From Paracidovorax konjaci (GTDB lineage Bacteria > Pseudomonadota > Gammaproteobacteria > Burkholderiales > Burkholderiaceae_C): a stretch of 64,000 nucleotides of DNA. The translations under genes were made by a program, and so were the position numbers. Below, one piece after another: positions 9,350 to 18,245 of the stretch. Location: the NCBI RefSeq assembly GCF_900112675.1, contig NZ_FOMQ01000005.1, positions 333,159 through 397,158 of the forward strand. Reading direction: 5' to 3'. Position 1 is the first letter of the stretch. Each line of letters opens with the position of its first letter. Below the pieces are notes generated by a model. It saw nothing but the letters and a program-made list of their open reading frames with translations, did no database searches and had not been told where the DNA came from.

Positions 9350-9371
9350 GGTCAGGCAGCGGTCAGGCAGC
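9350..9371 (+). promoter_or_regulatory. Tandem 11-bp direct repeat before the efflux operon
   Basis: GGTCAGGCAGC occurs twice head-to-tail (9350-9360 and 9361-9371), a period of one helical turn. OmpR-family dimers usually bind such tandem half-sites. It ends 18 bp before the start of the outer-membrane gene. The role is inferred. Confidence 0.45.
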
Positions 9372-9389
9372 CCGGCCGATAAAGGCGCC

Positions 9390-10772
9390 ATGCGCCCCAT
9401 CACCCTCCCCGTCCTTCGCCGTGCAGCAGGCACCCCGGCCTCGGCGGCCGCCCGCTTCGCCGCCGGCCTGCTGGCCTGCAGCGCCCTCGGCGGCCTGCCC
9501 GCAGCCCATGCCCAGGCCACGGCCCCGAACCCTCCCGCCACGGCCTCCAGCCCGGCCGGCGTGCCCCGCGGCACCGGCTGGACGCTGGCCCAGGCCCTCG
9601 CCGCCGCACGCGACAACAGCGAAGTCATGCAGGCCCGCCAGGAACTGGCCGGCGCCCGCGCCGACGTGCTGAGCGCCGACCACGCCCCGCTGCCCTCGTT
9701 GACCACCAAGGCCAGCTCCATCGATCTGCAGCACGGCCCCGGGCCGGGCAACGTGTTCACCCGCAAGCGCATCGACAAGTCGCTGGGCATCGACTGGACC
9801 TGGGAGCGCGGCGGCAAGCGGGCCCTGCGCACCCAGGCGGCCGAACGCACGGCCGATGCCGCCCACGCCGACGTGGAAGACACGCAGATCCAGCAGTTGC
9901 AGGCCGCCCTGGGGGCGTACTACGACCTGCTGGCCGCGCAGGACCGGCTGGCGGAGGTGTCCGCCATCGAGCGCGGGCTCTCCGACGTGGCCCGCATGGC
10001 CGACCGCCGCGTGCAGGCGGGCGATCTGTCGGCACAGGATGCGGCCCGCACCCGCATCGAGGCCGACCGCGCACGCGCCGACACGCGCTCGGCCGAGCAG
10101 GCCCGCGATGACGCTGCCCTGGCCCTGGCGCAGGTCACCGGCAGCCGGGGCCCGCGCCTGGAAGCGGTGGACACGCCCTGGCCCGCGCTGGGCAGCGATG
10201 AGCCCGCCACCGACGCCGACCTGGCCAGCTGGGCCGAGACGCGCGCCGATGTGCGCGCCGCCCTGGCCCGCGCGCAAGCCGCCCAGGCCGCGCTGGAGGG
10301 GGCCGACGCGTTGCGCAAGTCCGACTGGACGGTGGGCGCTTCCATCGACCACTTCCCCGGCACGTCCACCCGGCAGGTCGAGCTGCGCGTGCAGATCCCC
10401 CTGCAGTGGGGCTACCAATACCAGGGCGAGATCGGCCGCGCCCAGGCCGACTATGCCAAGGCCCAGGACGCGCTGGACAACACCCGCCGCCTCGCGCTGC
10501 TGGACCTGCAGCACCTGCGGCAGGCCCAGGAGAGCGCCTCGCGGCGCGCCGCCGACTACGACCAGGGCGTGCTGCCGCGCGCGCGCCAGGTAGCCGACAA
10601 CGCCGAGCTGGCCTACCGCAAGGGCGCCATCGCGCTCACCGACCTGCTCGACGCCCAGCGCACGCTGCGCGCCACGCTGCTCGATGCGCTCTCCGCCCGT
10701 GCCGACTACGCCAAGGCGCGCGGCGCGTGGCTGCTGCGCACACGGCCCCAGTCGCTCACCGGCATGCCCTGA
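9390..10772 (+). CDS. czcC: TolC-family outer membrane channel of a heavy-metal efflux system (CzcC-like)
   Basis: 460-residue outer-membrane factor with an N-terminal signal peptide ending near AAHAQA. The body has the alternating long alpha-helices of the two OEP repeats (for example LQAALGAYYDLLAAQDRLAEV and AYRKGAIALTDLLDAQRTL, the latter a near-invariant OEP motif). It exports metal across the outer membrane together with the adaptor and RND pump encoded next. The ATG at 9390 is chosen for the following signal sequence; longer in-frame DNA upstream overlaps the divergent regulator. The three genes form a czcCBA-type operon. Confidence 0.9.
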   Translation: MRPITLPVLRRAAGTPASAAARFAAGLLACSALGGLPAAHAQATAPNPPATASSPAGVPRGTGWTLAQALAAARDNSEVMQARQELAGARADVLSADHAPLPSLTTKASSIDLQHGPGPGNVFTRKRIDKSLGIDWTWERGGKRALRTQAAERTADAAHADVEDTQIQQLQAALGAYYDLLAAQDRLAEVSAIERGLSDVARMADRRVQAGDLSAQDAARTRIEADRARADTRSAEQARDDAALALAQVTGSRGPRLEAVDTPWPALGSDEPATDADLASWAETRADVRAALARAQAAQAALEGADALRKSDWTVGASIDHFPGTSTRQVELRVQIPLQWGYQYQGEIGRAQADYAKAQDALDNTRRLALLDLQHLRQAQESASRRAADYDQGVLPRARQVADNAELAYRKGAIALTDLLDAQRTLRATLLDALSARADYAKARGAWLLRTRPQSLTGMP

Positions 10773-10836
10773 AGCCGCCTGCCCGCCCCCCTTGCCTTCC
10801 GCCCCGCAACCGCATTCCTTCCCGGACATCCCGACC

Positions 10837-12045
10837 ATGATGGCTCCCCTCTCCTCCCTTTCCCCATGGCGCCCGCGCGCGCGCGGCCTGCTGGCCCTGG
10901 CCGCGATCGGTGCCGCATGCGCCCTGCTGCCGGGCTGCGGCAAATCGTCCGCCGAGGCGCCTCCCACCGCCGAACCCGCGCCGCCCGTCGTCCAGTCCGG
11001 CCAGCTCCGGTTCCCGGCGGGCCACCCGCAGCTCGCGCTGCTCGGCACCGCCGAGGCACGCGCCGCCAAGGACGTGGCCGTGGAGCTGCCCGCGCGGCTG
11101 GTCTGGAACGAGGAGCGCACCCAGCGCATCTATCCCGCCTTCGCGGGCCGCGTGACCACGATGCACGCCGACCTGGGCCAGGCCGTGAAGGCGGGCGCGC
11201 CGCTCGCGCTGCTGGCATCGCCCGATTTCGGGCAGGCCCAGGCAGATACCGCCAAGGCGACGGCGCTGCAATCGCTGTCGCAGCAATCGCTCAAGCGCCA
11301 GCGCGAGCTGTTCGAGGCCGGCATCGTCGCCCGCAAGGACCTGGAGCAGGCCGAGGCCGATGCCGCTGGCGCCCGTGCCGAAGTAGCCCGCGCCGCGGCG
11401 CGCACGCGCCTCTATGGCGGCGGCGGCGCGGTGAACCAGCAGCTCGCACTCACCGCCGGCATCGGCGGCGTGGTGGTGGAGCGCAACCTCAACCCCGGCC
11501 AGGAAGTGCGCCCGGACCAGTCCGGCCCCGCCCTCTTCGTGGTGACCGACCCCACCTCGCTGTGGGTGCAGATCGATGCGCGGGAAGCCGACCTGGCCTC
11601 CCTGCGGCCCGGGGACAGCTTCGTGCTGCAGGTGCCCGCCTATCCCGGAACCAGCTTCACCGGCAAGGTGACGGCCACGGCCGATGCCATCGACCCCGGC
11701 AGCCGGACGATCAAGGTGCGCGGCGTGGTGCCCAACGCCGACCGCCGCCTGAAGGCCGAGATGCTGGCCACCGCGCGCGTACAGGAAAGCCGCGCCAACG
11801 GCGTGGTGGTGCCGGCCGCCGCCATCGTGCTCGACGGCACGCAGCACGTGGTCTACGTGCGCCGCGAGGCCGGCGTGTTCGAGCCGCGCAAGGTCGCACT
11901 CGCGCAGGAAGGCCCAGGCGAGGTCATCGTCGCCTCGGGCCTGCAGGCCGGCGAGGCGGTGGTGAACCAGAACGCCCTGCTGCTGGCCCGCCAGTTCCAG
12001 GCCGCGGCCGAAGACGCCGCTCTCACGAAGAAGGCGGCCCCATGA
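10837..12045 (+). CDS. czcB: RND efflux periplasmic adaptor lipoprotein (CzcB-like)
   Basis: 402-residue membrane-fusion protein. The N-terminal signal ends in a lipobox, LLPGC (Cys near 31), so it is probably anchored to the inner membrane by lipid. A lipoyl-like half-motif (VTTMHADLGQAVKAGAPLALL), a helical hairpin with ARKDLEQAEADAAGARAEVARA, and a beta-barrel region (LWVQIDAREADLASLRPGDSF) follow in adaptor order. Its stop overlaps the pump ATG by 4 nt. Two adjacent ATG codons (10837, 10840) make the exact start uncertain by one residue. Confidence 0.9.
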   Translation: MMAPLSSLSPWRPRARGLLALAAIGAACALLPGCGKSSAEAPPTAEPAPPVVQSGQLRFPAGHPQLALLGTAEARAAKDVAVELPARLVWNEERTQRIYPAFAGRVTTMHADLGQAVKAGAPLALLASPDFGQAQADTAKATALQSLSQQSLKRQRELFEAGIVARKDLEQAEADAAGARAEVARAAARTRLYGGGGAVNQQLALTAGIGGVVVERNLNPGQEVRPDQSGPALFVVTDPTSLWVQIDAREADLASLRPGDSFVLQVPAYPGTSFTGKVTATADAIDPGSRTIKVRGVVPNADRRLKAEMLATARVQESRANGVVVPAAAIVLDGTQHVVYVRREAGVFEPRKVALAQEGPGEVIVASGLQAGEAVVNQNALLLARQFQAAAEDAALTKKAAP

Positions 12046-15000
12046 AGCGCCTGATCCACTACGCGCTGCACCAGCCGCTCTTCATCGTGCTGGGCGTGCT
12101 GCTGTTCGCGCTCGCGGGCGTCATCGCGTTCAAGAACCTCTCGGTGGAGGCGTTTCCCGACGTGACCGACACGCAGGTCACCGTGATCGCGCTCTTTCCG
12201 GGCCGCGCGCCCGAGGAAGTGGAAAAACAGGTCACGCTGCCCATCGAAACCGCGCTGGCGGGCCTGCCGAATTCGATCCGCGTGTTCTCGCACACGCAGT
12301 TCGGGCTGTCGTTCACCGTGGTCACGTACGACGATGCGTCCAACGTGAACACCGTGCGCCAGCAGGTCGCCGAGCGCCTCTCCACCGTGGACCTGCCCGC
12401 GGGCGTCCAGGCCGAGATCGCACCCAACGCCACGCCGGTGGGCGAGATCATGCGCTACCGCCTGAAGGGCGACGGCCTCTCCACCACCGACATCCGCACC
12501 CTGGAGGACTGGACCGTCGAGCGCGCGCTGCGCCAGGTGCCCGGCGTGGCGGACGTGGTGGCCATGGGCGGCGCCATCAAGCAGTACGAGGTGCAGCCCG
12601 ACATGGACAAGCTGCGCGCGTACAAGGTGAGCTTCCAGAACCTGCTGGACGTGCTGGGCCGCAGCAATGCCAACGCCGGCGGCAGCTACGTGGCGCAGGG
12701 CGCGCAGCAATACACCATCCGCGGCCTGGGCCTGCTGGGGTCGGCCGAGGACATCGGCCGCATCGTGGTGACTTCGCGCAATGGCACGCCCGTGCTGATC
12801 CGCGACATCGCTCAGGTGCGCATCGGCGCCGTGCCGCAACTGGGCGTGGTGGGGCAGGACCAGGACGACGACATCGTCACCGGCATCGTGGTCATGCGCA
12901 AAGGCGAGAACCCGAGCGTGGTGCTCAAGGGCGTGAAGGACAAGATCGCCGACCTGAACGCGCGCGGCCTGCCGCCGGGCGTGCAGATCGTGCCGTTCTA
13001 CGACCGCACCTGGCTCATGGACAAGACGCTCACCACCGTGTTCCACAACCTCGTGGAAGGCGCGCTGCTGGTGTCGCTGGTGCTCTACATCTTCCTGTCG
13101 AACCTGCGCGCCAGCCTGGCCGTGGTGGTGGTGATCCCGCTCGCGCTGCTGTCCACCTTCATGGGCCTGAAGATCATGGGCGTGCCGGCCAACCTGCTGA
13201 GCCTGGGGGCGATGGACTTCGGCATCATCGTGGACGGCGCGGTGATCGTGATCGAAAACATCATGCACCGCCTGGCCGAGCGCGGCGAGGACATGGACGA
13301 CCGCGACCGGCGCGACACCATCATCGAGGCCGCCGGCGAAGTGGGCCGGCCCACGCTGTTCTCGATGCTCATCATCATCGCAGCGCACATCCCCATCTTC
13401 GCGCTGCAGCGCCACGAGGGCCGCATCTTCCAGCCCATGGCGCTGTCGGTCACCACCGCGCTCATCGGCTCGCTGGTCTTCTCGCTCACGCTGGTGCCGC
13501 TGCTGGCCTACTGGCTGCTGCGCCGCAAGCTGCCGCACGGCGACAACCGCGTGGTGGCGCGCGCCAAGCGCCTCTACGCGCCGGTGCTGGACTGGGCGCT
13601 CTCGCGCCGCCGCACGGTGGTCATCATCGCGCTGGCGGTGTTCGGCGTGGCGATGGTCGCGGCCTCGCGGCTGGGTTCGGAATTCCTGCCCGAGCTGGAC
13701 GAAGGCACCACCTGGGTGAACTTCAGCCTCTCGCCCAACGTGTCCACCGCCGAAGCGGCACGCATCCTGCGCATGGCGCGCCGCGCGCTGCTGTCCGTGC
13801 CGGAAGTGCGCACCACCGTCTCCAAGGCCGGGCAGCCCGAGGACGGCACCGACCCCAAGACCATCCCCATGGCCGAAATCTTCGTGGACTTGAAGCCCGA
13901 GGATCAGTGGCGCGCCGGCATGACGCGCGAGAAGATCACCGAGGAGATGGGCCGTGCGCTCTCGGCCATCCCCGGCATCGACCCCGCGTTCTCGCAGCCC
14001 ATCCGCGACAACGTGCTCGAATCCATCTCGCAGATCAAGGGCCAGATCGTCATCAAGCTGGCCGGCGACGACCTGGTGGAGATGAAGCGCATCACGGAAG
14101 AAATAGCGCGCGAGGTCAAGCAGGTGCAGGGCGTGGCCCGCGCCGAGATCGACCGCGAAGGCCAGGTGCCGCAGCTGCTCATCGACATCGACCGCGACCG
14201 CGCCGCGCGCTACGGCCTGAACGTGAGCGACATCCAGGACGTGATCGAGGCGGCCCTGGCCGGCAAGGCCGCCACCAACCTGTGGGAAGGCGAGCGCAAG
14301 TTCGCCGTGGCCGTGCGCCTGCCATCGGACGAACGCACCATCGCCAACCTGCCGCGCACGCCCATCGCCACGCCCGACGGGGGCTACGTGCAACTGGGCG
14401 ACGTGGCGAAGATCCGCGAAAGCTCGGGCGCCATGAACATCGCCCGCGAGGCCGGCCGCCGCACCACGGCCATCGGCATCTTCATCGCCGGGCGCGACAT
14501 GGGCTCGGTGGTGGCCGACATGAAGGGCCGCGTGGAGAAGAACGTGAAGATCCCGTCCAACTACCAGGTCAACTGGTCGGGCGAGTTCGAGAACCAGGAA
14601 CGCGCCATGAAGCGCCTCTCGGTGGTCGTGCCCATCTCGCTGCTGCTGATCTTCGTGCTGCTGTTCGACGCGTTCAAGTCGGTCAAGATGGCCTCGCTCA
14701 TCCTGCTGAACGTGCCCCTGGCGCTCATCGGCGGCTTCGTGGCGCTCTGGGCCTTCGGCATCCCGCTGTCGGTCTCGGCCGCCATCGGCTTCATCGCGCT
14801 CTCGGGCCAGGCGGTGCTCAACGGCGTGGTGATGCTATCGGTGTTCCAGCAACTGCAGGCCGGCGGCGCCAGCGTGGTGGAGGCCGTGCGCCAGGGCTCC
14901 ATGCAGCGCCTGCGCACCGTGCTCATGACCGCCCTGCTGGCCATGCTGGGCCTGCTGCCCATGGCCCTCTCGCACGAGATCGGCTCGGAAACCCAGCGGC

Positions 15001-15134
15001 CCCTGGCCATCGTGGTGATCGGCGGGCTGGTGACGGCGACGATGTTGACGCTGGTGGTGCTGCCGGCGCTGTATGTGGCGTGGTTCGGGCCGAAAGAGAA
15101 GAGAAAGGGATCGCAGGCCCTGGTTGAAGCCTGA
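12042..15134 (+). CDS. czcA: Heavy-metal efflux RND pump (CzcA-like)
   Basis: 1030-residue inner-membrane proton/cation antiporter with twelve membrane segments. The TM4 motif DFGIIVDGAVIVIEN fits DFGxxxDGAxxxxEN of the divalent-cation HME subgroups (Zn/Co/Cd or Ni/Co); the Cu/Ag subgroup has A-rich replacements here, so divalent export is more likely. The N-terminus MKRLIHYALHQPLFIVLGVLLF and the large periplasmic loops are complete, and no disruption is seen. It is the last gene of the operon, closed by a strong terminator. Confidence 0.93.
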   Translation: MKRLIHYALHQPLFIVLGVLLFALAGVIAFKNLSVEAFPDVTDTQVTVIALFPGRAPEEVEKQVTLPIETALAGLPNSIRVFSHTQFGLSFTVVTYDDASNVNTVRQQVAERLSTVDLPAGVQAEIAPNATPVGEIMRYRLKGDGLSTTDIRTLEDWTVERALRQVPGVADVVAMGGAIKQYEVQPDMDKLRAYKVSFQNLLDVLGRSNANAGGSYVAQGAQQYTIRGLGLLGSAEDIGRIVVTSRNGTPVLIRDIAQVRIGAVPQLGVVGQDQDDDIVTGIVVMRKGENPSVVLKGVKDKIADLNARGLPPGVQIVPFYDRTWLMDKTLTTVFHNLVEGALLVSLVLYIFLSNLRASLAVVVVIPLALLSTFMGLKIMGVPANLLSLGAMDFGIIVDGAVIVIENIMHRLAERGEDMDDRDRRDTIIEAAGEVGRPTLFSMLIIIAAHIPIFALQRHEGRIFQPMALSVTTALIGSLVFSLTLVPLLAYWLLRRKLPHGDNRVVARAKRLYAPVLDWALSRRRTVVIIALAVFGVAMVAASRLGSEFLPELDEGTTWVNFSLSPNVSTAEAARILRMARRALLSVPEVRTTVSKAGQPEDGTDPKTIPMAEIFVDLKPEDQWRAGMTREKITEEMGRALSAIPGIDPAFSQPIRDNVLESISQIKGQIVIKLAGDDLVEMKRITEEIAREVKQVQGVARAEIDREGQVPQLLIDIDRDRAARYGLNVSDIQDVIEAALAGKAATNLWEGERKFAVAVRLPSDERTIANLPRTPIATPDGGYVQLGDVAKIRESSGAMNIAREAGRRTTAIGIFIAGRDMGSVVADMKGRVEKNVKIPSNYQVNWSGEFENQERAMKRLSVVVPISLLLIFVLLFDAFKSVKMASLILLNVPLALIGGFVALWAFGIPLSVSAAIGFIALSGQAVLNGVVMLSVFQQLQAGGASVVEAVRQGSMQRLRTVLMTALLAMLGLLPMALSHEIGSETQRPLAIVVIGGLVTATMLTLVVLPALYVAWFGPKEKRKGSQALVEA

Positions 15135-15151
15135 CCATCAAGAAAAGAATG

Positions 15152-15192
15152 GCCTGTTCACGCTGCATCGGGCGGCGTGAACAGGCTTTTTT
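15152..15192 (+). terminator. Rho-independent terminator of the czcCBA operon
   Basis: GCCTGTTCACGC pairs perfectly with GCGTGAACAGGC (12 bp, 11-nt loop) and is followed at once by TTTTTT. Confidence 0.9.
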
Positions 15193-15265
15193 GTTTCTGG
15201 CGCAGGCGGAGAGGCTGTGGAGCGAGCAAAGCTTGGGAACCCCAATCTTTATGCAAAGCATGATT

Positions 15266-15283
15266 GAAAGTCACGTGACTTTC
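15266..15283. promoter_or_regulatory. 18-bp perfect palindrome upstream of the amidase cassette
   Basis: GAAAGTCACGTGACTTTC is self-complementary over its whole length and lies about 190 bp before the amidase gene in AT-richer DNA. It shares the CACGTG core with parS, but its flanks do not fit. A dimeric regulator site is the likeliest reading. The rest of 15193-15473 shows only a small inverted repeat (CCCGTT/AACGGG near 15415-15430). Confidence 0.45.
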
Positions 15284-15473
15284 GATCGAATCACGTTATC
15301 TTCTTTGCCTGATCCCGCCGCAGCCCGCAGGCCCGGACACACACCACTGGCTGCGCCGGCCGCAGGCAGTGTGTCTCCGTCACACCTTTCATCGTGGATA
15401 CGATCGCACACTGCCCCGTTCCAAAACGGGCTGCGGAGCAAGCCCAGCCATCCGTTTGGAACCGACAACTACC

Positions 15474-15989
15474 GTGCCCCATTTCCTGACCCTATGGAAC
15501 AACCACCCATCGACCCGGGGAGAGAGCCCTCTTCTGGATCCCAGGAGCTATGAAAACCAATGCGCCATCAACCTGTCCGCCGCATTGATGCGGTCAGGCG
15601 TGGACTTCAAAAGTTTTCGGGGGGTATGGTCGTGGCAGAAGAATGCAACGAAATACCCGATACGCGCGCAGGAGCTTGCAAGCTGGCTCGCCGCAGGGAG
15701 GTCGGGCCTGCCGATACGAGTGGAAAAATTCGGTGGAAAAGAAGCCTTCGATCAGTCCGAGGGAAGAGTCGGAATCAAAGGCCGAACCGGCATCGTCTTC
15801 TTCCAAAACTATTGGGGCCCAGGCACCCAGGGCGATCACATCGACCTTTGGAATGGCAGCCGCTGGACTGATTGGTGGTCCTGGAGCCGCGTGCATTTGC
15901 GCATAGGAAACTTTGGCCTCCACAGCCTCTTCAGCGACATATCAGACGTGCAGAAGTCTCAATCCATCTGGTTCTGGCATTTGCCATGA
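15474..15989 (+). CDS. Tae4-type peptidoglycan amidase (probable T6SS effector)
   Basis: 171-residue protein resembling the Tae4 family of type VI secretion amidases, which cut the D-Glu-mDAP bond of peptidoglycan in rival cells. The GTG at 15474 gives MPHFLTLWNNHP, where the family begins; an earlier GTG at 15369 adds unrelated sequence. The catalytic Cys30 lies in YENQCAINLSAALMRSGV and the catalytic His122 in GDHIDLWNG, both in the expected setting (strand GRTGIVFFQ before the His). There is no signal peptide, as expected for an injected effector. Its stop overlaps the next ATG by 4 nt. Base composition is less GC-rich than the neighbours. No T6SS structural gene is in the window. Confidence 0.8.
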   Translation: MPHFLTLWNNHPSTRGESPLLDPRSYENQCAINLSAALMRSGVDFKSFRGVWSWQKNATKYPIRAQELASWLAAGRSGLPIRVEKFGGKEAFDQSEGRVGIKGRTGIVFFQNYWGPGTQGDHIDLWNGSRWTDWWSWSRVHLRIGNFGLHSLFSDISDVQKSQSIWFWHLP

Positions 15990-16216
15990 GAAAAGCCATC
16001 TACACTTTTTTTGGATCCATCTGCGGGGTTGTGTTGGCCGTATTGCTCTTCGCTGCTTACGGATTTCTATTTGCCTCGCCGCATGGACGAGGAGAAGAGC
16101 ACGCCAGTTTCTGGACCAAGGTGCTCTTTCTCGGAGTCATGCCCACAGGGGCAGTGCTGGGCGCTGCGGTGGGAGCCCGATGGGTAAGCTCCCGCAGCCG
16201 GTCAGCGAAACGATGA
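15986..16216 (+). CDS. Small two-TM membrane protein, candidate immunity protein 1
   Basis: 76 residues with two hydrophobic segments: ICGVVLAVLLFAAYGFLFAS (about 12-31) and VLFLGVMPTGAVLGAAVGARW (about 46-66), separated by a polar loop rich in Gly, Arg and Glu. The ATG overlaps the amidase stop (ATGA), implying translational coupling. No family is recognised. Position right behind a toxic amidase suggests immunity or membrane-side protection, but classical Tai4 immunity proteins are periplasmic and soluble, so this would be an atypical type. Confidence 0.65.
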   Translation: MRKAIYTFFGSICGVVLAVLLFAAYGFLFASPHGRGEEHASFWTKVLFLGVMPTGAVLGAAVGARWVSSRSRSAKR

Positions 16217-16246
16217 GATCGCGGTTGCTTCTTTCAAAGGCTTTTG

Positions 16247-16450
16247 ATGGCCACCGTGAAACGTGTTTCTAGAGCCTTATGCGGCGCGTTGATTGCAGGC
16301 GCGCTTGCCCATTGCGTCGTGGAAGCATTCGCGCATTGGTGCGGCCCCCGGTTCATACGGTCCGACTCGGACATCAATGCCGCGTACCTCTGGTCATTGA
16401 TGACCTTCGCAATTTTCCTGGCACTCGGTGCGATCCTGGGATACCGCTGA
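16247..16450 (+). CDS. Small two-TM membrane protein, candidate immunity protein 2
   Basis: 67 residues. The ATG at 16247 follows AAAGG with 6-nt spacing; a TTG at 16244 would add one residue. Segments ALCGALIAGALAHCVVEAFA and LWSLMTFAIFLALGAILGYR flank a polar loop. Layout, length and end motifs (CG near the start of TM1, LGA-x-LG then Arg at the end of TM2) echo the preceding protein, so the two may be diverged paralogues. Function is unknown; cassette membership is inferred from spacing (30 bp) and shared lower GC. It converges with the chemoreceptor gene. Confidence 0.6.
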   Translation: MATVKRVSRALCGALIAGALAHCVVEAFAHWCGPRFIRSDSDINAAYLWSLMTFAIFLALGAILGYR

Positions 16451-16489
16451 GGAAAAGGAAGCGCTTCGCCCTCCGGCAGCTGAGCCCCC

Positions 16490-18139
16490 TCAAGCCGACA
16501 GCAAGGCCGTCCGTCCGTTCCCCTGCGCCAGCGCCGGCGCACCCACATGACCGTGCACGCCTGCATCCGCCGCGCCGCCATCCAGATGGAACTGCTGCAC
16601 CACCTGCGACAGCCGCGCGGCCTGTTCGCGCAGGGATTCGGCGGCGGCGGCGGATTGCTCCACCAGGGCGGCGTTCTGCTGGGTCATGCGGTCGATCTCG
16701 CCCACCGAGCCGTTGACCTGCCCGATGCCGGCGGACTGTTCCGATGCGGCGGAATTGATCTCGCCGATGATGTCCGAGACGCGCTGCACGCTCTCCACGA
16801 TTTCCTTCATGGCCGCGCCGGCGTCCTCCACGTGGCGCACGCCGCCGTTCACGGCGGTCACGCTGGAGCTGATGAGGCCCTTGATCTCGCTGGCGGCCTG
16901 GGCGCTGCGCTGCGCGAGGTTGCGCACCTCGCCGGCCACGACGGCGAAGCCTCGGCCCTGCTCGCCCGCGCGGGCGGCTTCCACGGCCGCGTTCAGCGCG
17001 AGGATGTTGGTCTGGAAGGCGATCGAGTCGATCAGGCCGATGATGTCGCTGATCTTGCGGCTCGACGCCGAGATCTCGTGCATGCTGGCCACGGCCTGCT
17101 CCACGACGTTGCCGCCGCGCGTGGCGATGCCCGAGGCCGATGCCACGAGCTGGTTGGCCACCTGCGAGGACGAGGCGGTCTGCTGCACGGTGCCTGTGAG
17201 TTCGGAGAGCGAAGCCACGGCTTCCTGGGCGTTGCTGGCCGTCTGCTCTGTGCGCGAGGACAGGTCCTGGTTGCCCGAGGCGATCTCCTGGCTGGCCGTG
17301 GCGATGCTGCCGCTGGCATCGCGCACCTGCGACACGAGCGCGCTCAGTCCCTGCTGCATGCCCTGCAGCGAGCGCTGCAGGTCGGCCACCTCGTCGCGGC
17401 CTTCCACGTGCAGGCGCTGCGACAGGTCGCCACCCGCGATGGCCTGGGCCATGCGGCGCGCTTCCACGAGCGGCCGGCAGATCGAATTCATGTTGAGCAG
17501 CGTGAGCGGCACCACCACCAGCACGGTGATCACCACGGCCAGAGCGAAGAGCCACTTGGTCTGCTGGGACACGGTCTGCTGGCGTTCGGTGACTTCGGCC
17601 ACTTCCTTGCGCAGTGCGTCGTCGAGCTGCGCGAGCAGCTTGTCGGCTTCGGCAAACTCGGCCACGGCCCGCGTGCTCATGCGGTTGGCGATGGTGGCGC
17701 TGTCGTAGCCGCCGGCCTCCAGCTGCCGGGCCACGCTGGAGAACTGCGCGCGGTAGGCGTCGAGCCGCTTCACGATGTCGGCGGCCAGCTGATTGTCGCG
17801 GTCCTGGCCCCCGTCCTGGAAGCGCGCGGCCACCTTCTTCGCACGGTCGAGACTGGCCACCCACGCGGCATTGGCCTGCCGCACGCCTTCGGGCTTCTCG
17901 TACTGGATGATCATGTCCTTCTCATGCTGGCGGATGGCGCCCATCTCGCCGCGCAGTTCGGCCATGGCGCTCACCTCGGCGAAGGAGTGGCCGATGAAGT
18001 CCTCGCTCATCGCATGGATGCGGAACATGCCCAGCATGCCCGCGCCGCCGAGCAGCCCCAGCAGCCCCAGCACCACGGCAATGGCCCCGAGCATGCGCAC
18101 CCGGATCGTGAACCCGCGCATGAGCGAATCGAATTTCAT
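16490..18139 (-). CDS. Methyl-accepting chemotaxis protein
   Basis: 549-residue chemoreceptor. TM1 is about 15-38, followed by a periplasmic four-helix-bundle (MCP N-terminal) domain with an AELRGEMGAIRQHEKDMI stretch. TM2 (LFALAVVITVLVVVPLTLL) is followed by HAMP and a long signalling coiled coil. The hairpin tip QTNILALNAAVEAARAGEQGRGFAVVAGEVR contacts CheA/CheW. No CheR-tethering pentapeptide is seen at the C-terminus. Start MKFDSLMRG at 18139 follows an AGGAAG ribosome site; an upstream in-frame ATG is less likely. The ligand is unknown. Confidence 0.92.
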   Translation of the reverse strand: MKFDSLMRGFTIRVRMLGAIAVVLGLLGLLGGAGMLGMFRIHAMSEDFIGHSFAEVSAMAELRGEMGAIRQHEKDMIIQYEKPEGVRQANAAWVASLDRAKKVAARFQDGGQDRDNQLAADIVKRLDAYRAQFSSVARQLEAGGYDSATIANRMSTRAVAEFAEADKLLAQLDDALRKEVAEVTERQQTVSQQTKWLFALAVVITVLVVVPLTLLNMNSICRPLVEARRMAQAIAGGDLSQRLHVEGRDEVADLQRSLQGMQQGLSALVSQVRDASGSIATASQEIASGNQDLSSRTEQTASNAQEAVASLSELTGTVQQTASSSQVANQLVASASGIATRGGNVVEQAVASMHEISASSRKISDIIGLIDSIAFQTNILALNAAVEAARAGEQGRGFAVVAGEVRNLAQRSAQAASEIKGLISSSVTAVNGGVRHVEDAGAAMKEIVESVQRVSDIIGEINSAASEQSAGIGQVNGSVGEIDRMTQQNAALVEQSAAAAESLREQAARLSQVVQQFHLDGGAADAGVHGHVGAPALAQGNGRTALLSA

Positions 18140-18245
18140 GGTTGTCTTCCTCAAATCCCGACAGCGCGCCTCCCCAAGGCCGGCGCGTGGATGAAACAAA
18201 ACGTAGCAGCGTGATCGCCAAGCGTAACCGAAGGGAATGGAATTC

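Noticed and set aside
15271..15276. CACGTG in the 18-bp palindrome as a fourth parS
   Set aside because: Flanks GAAAGT/ACTTTC do not match TGTTN/NAACA; only the core is shared.
17400..17412. TTCCACGTGCAGG in the chemoreceptor gene as parS
   Set aside because: Only one half-site fits, and it is in ordinary coding DNA.
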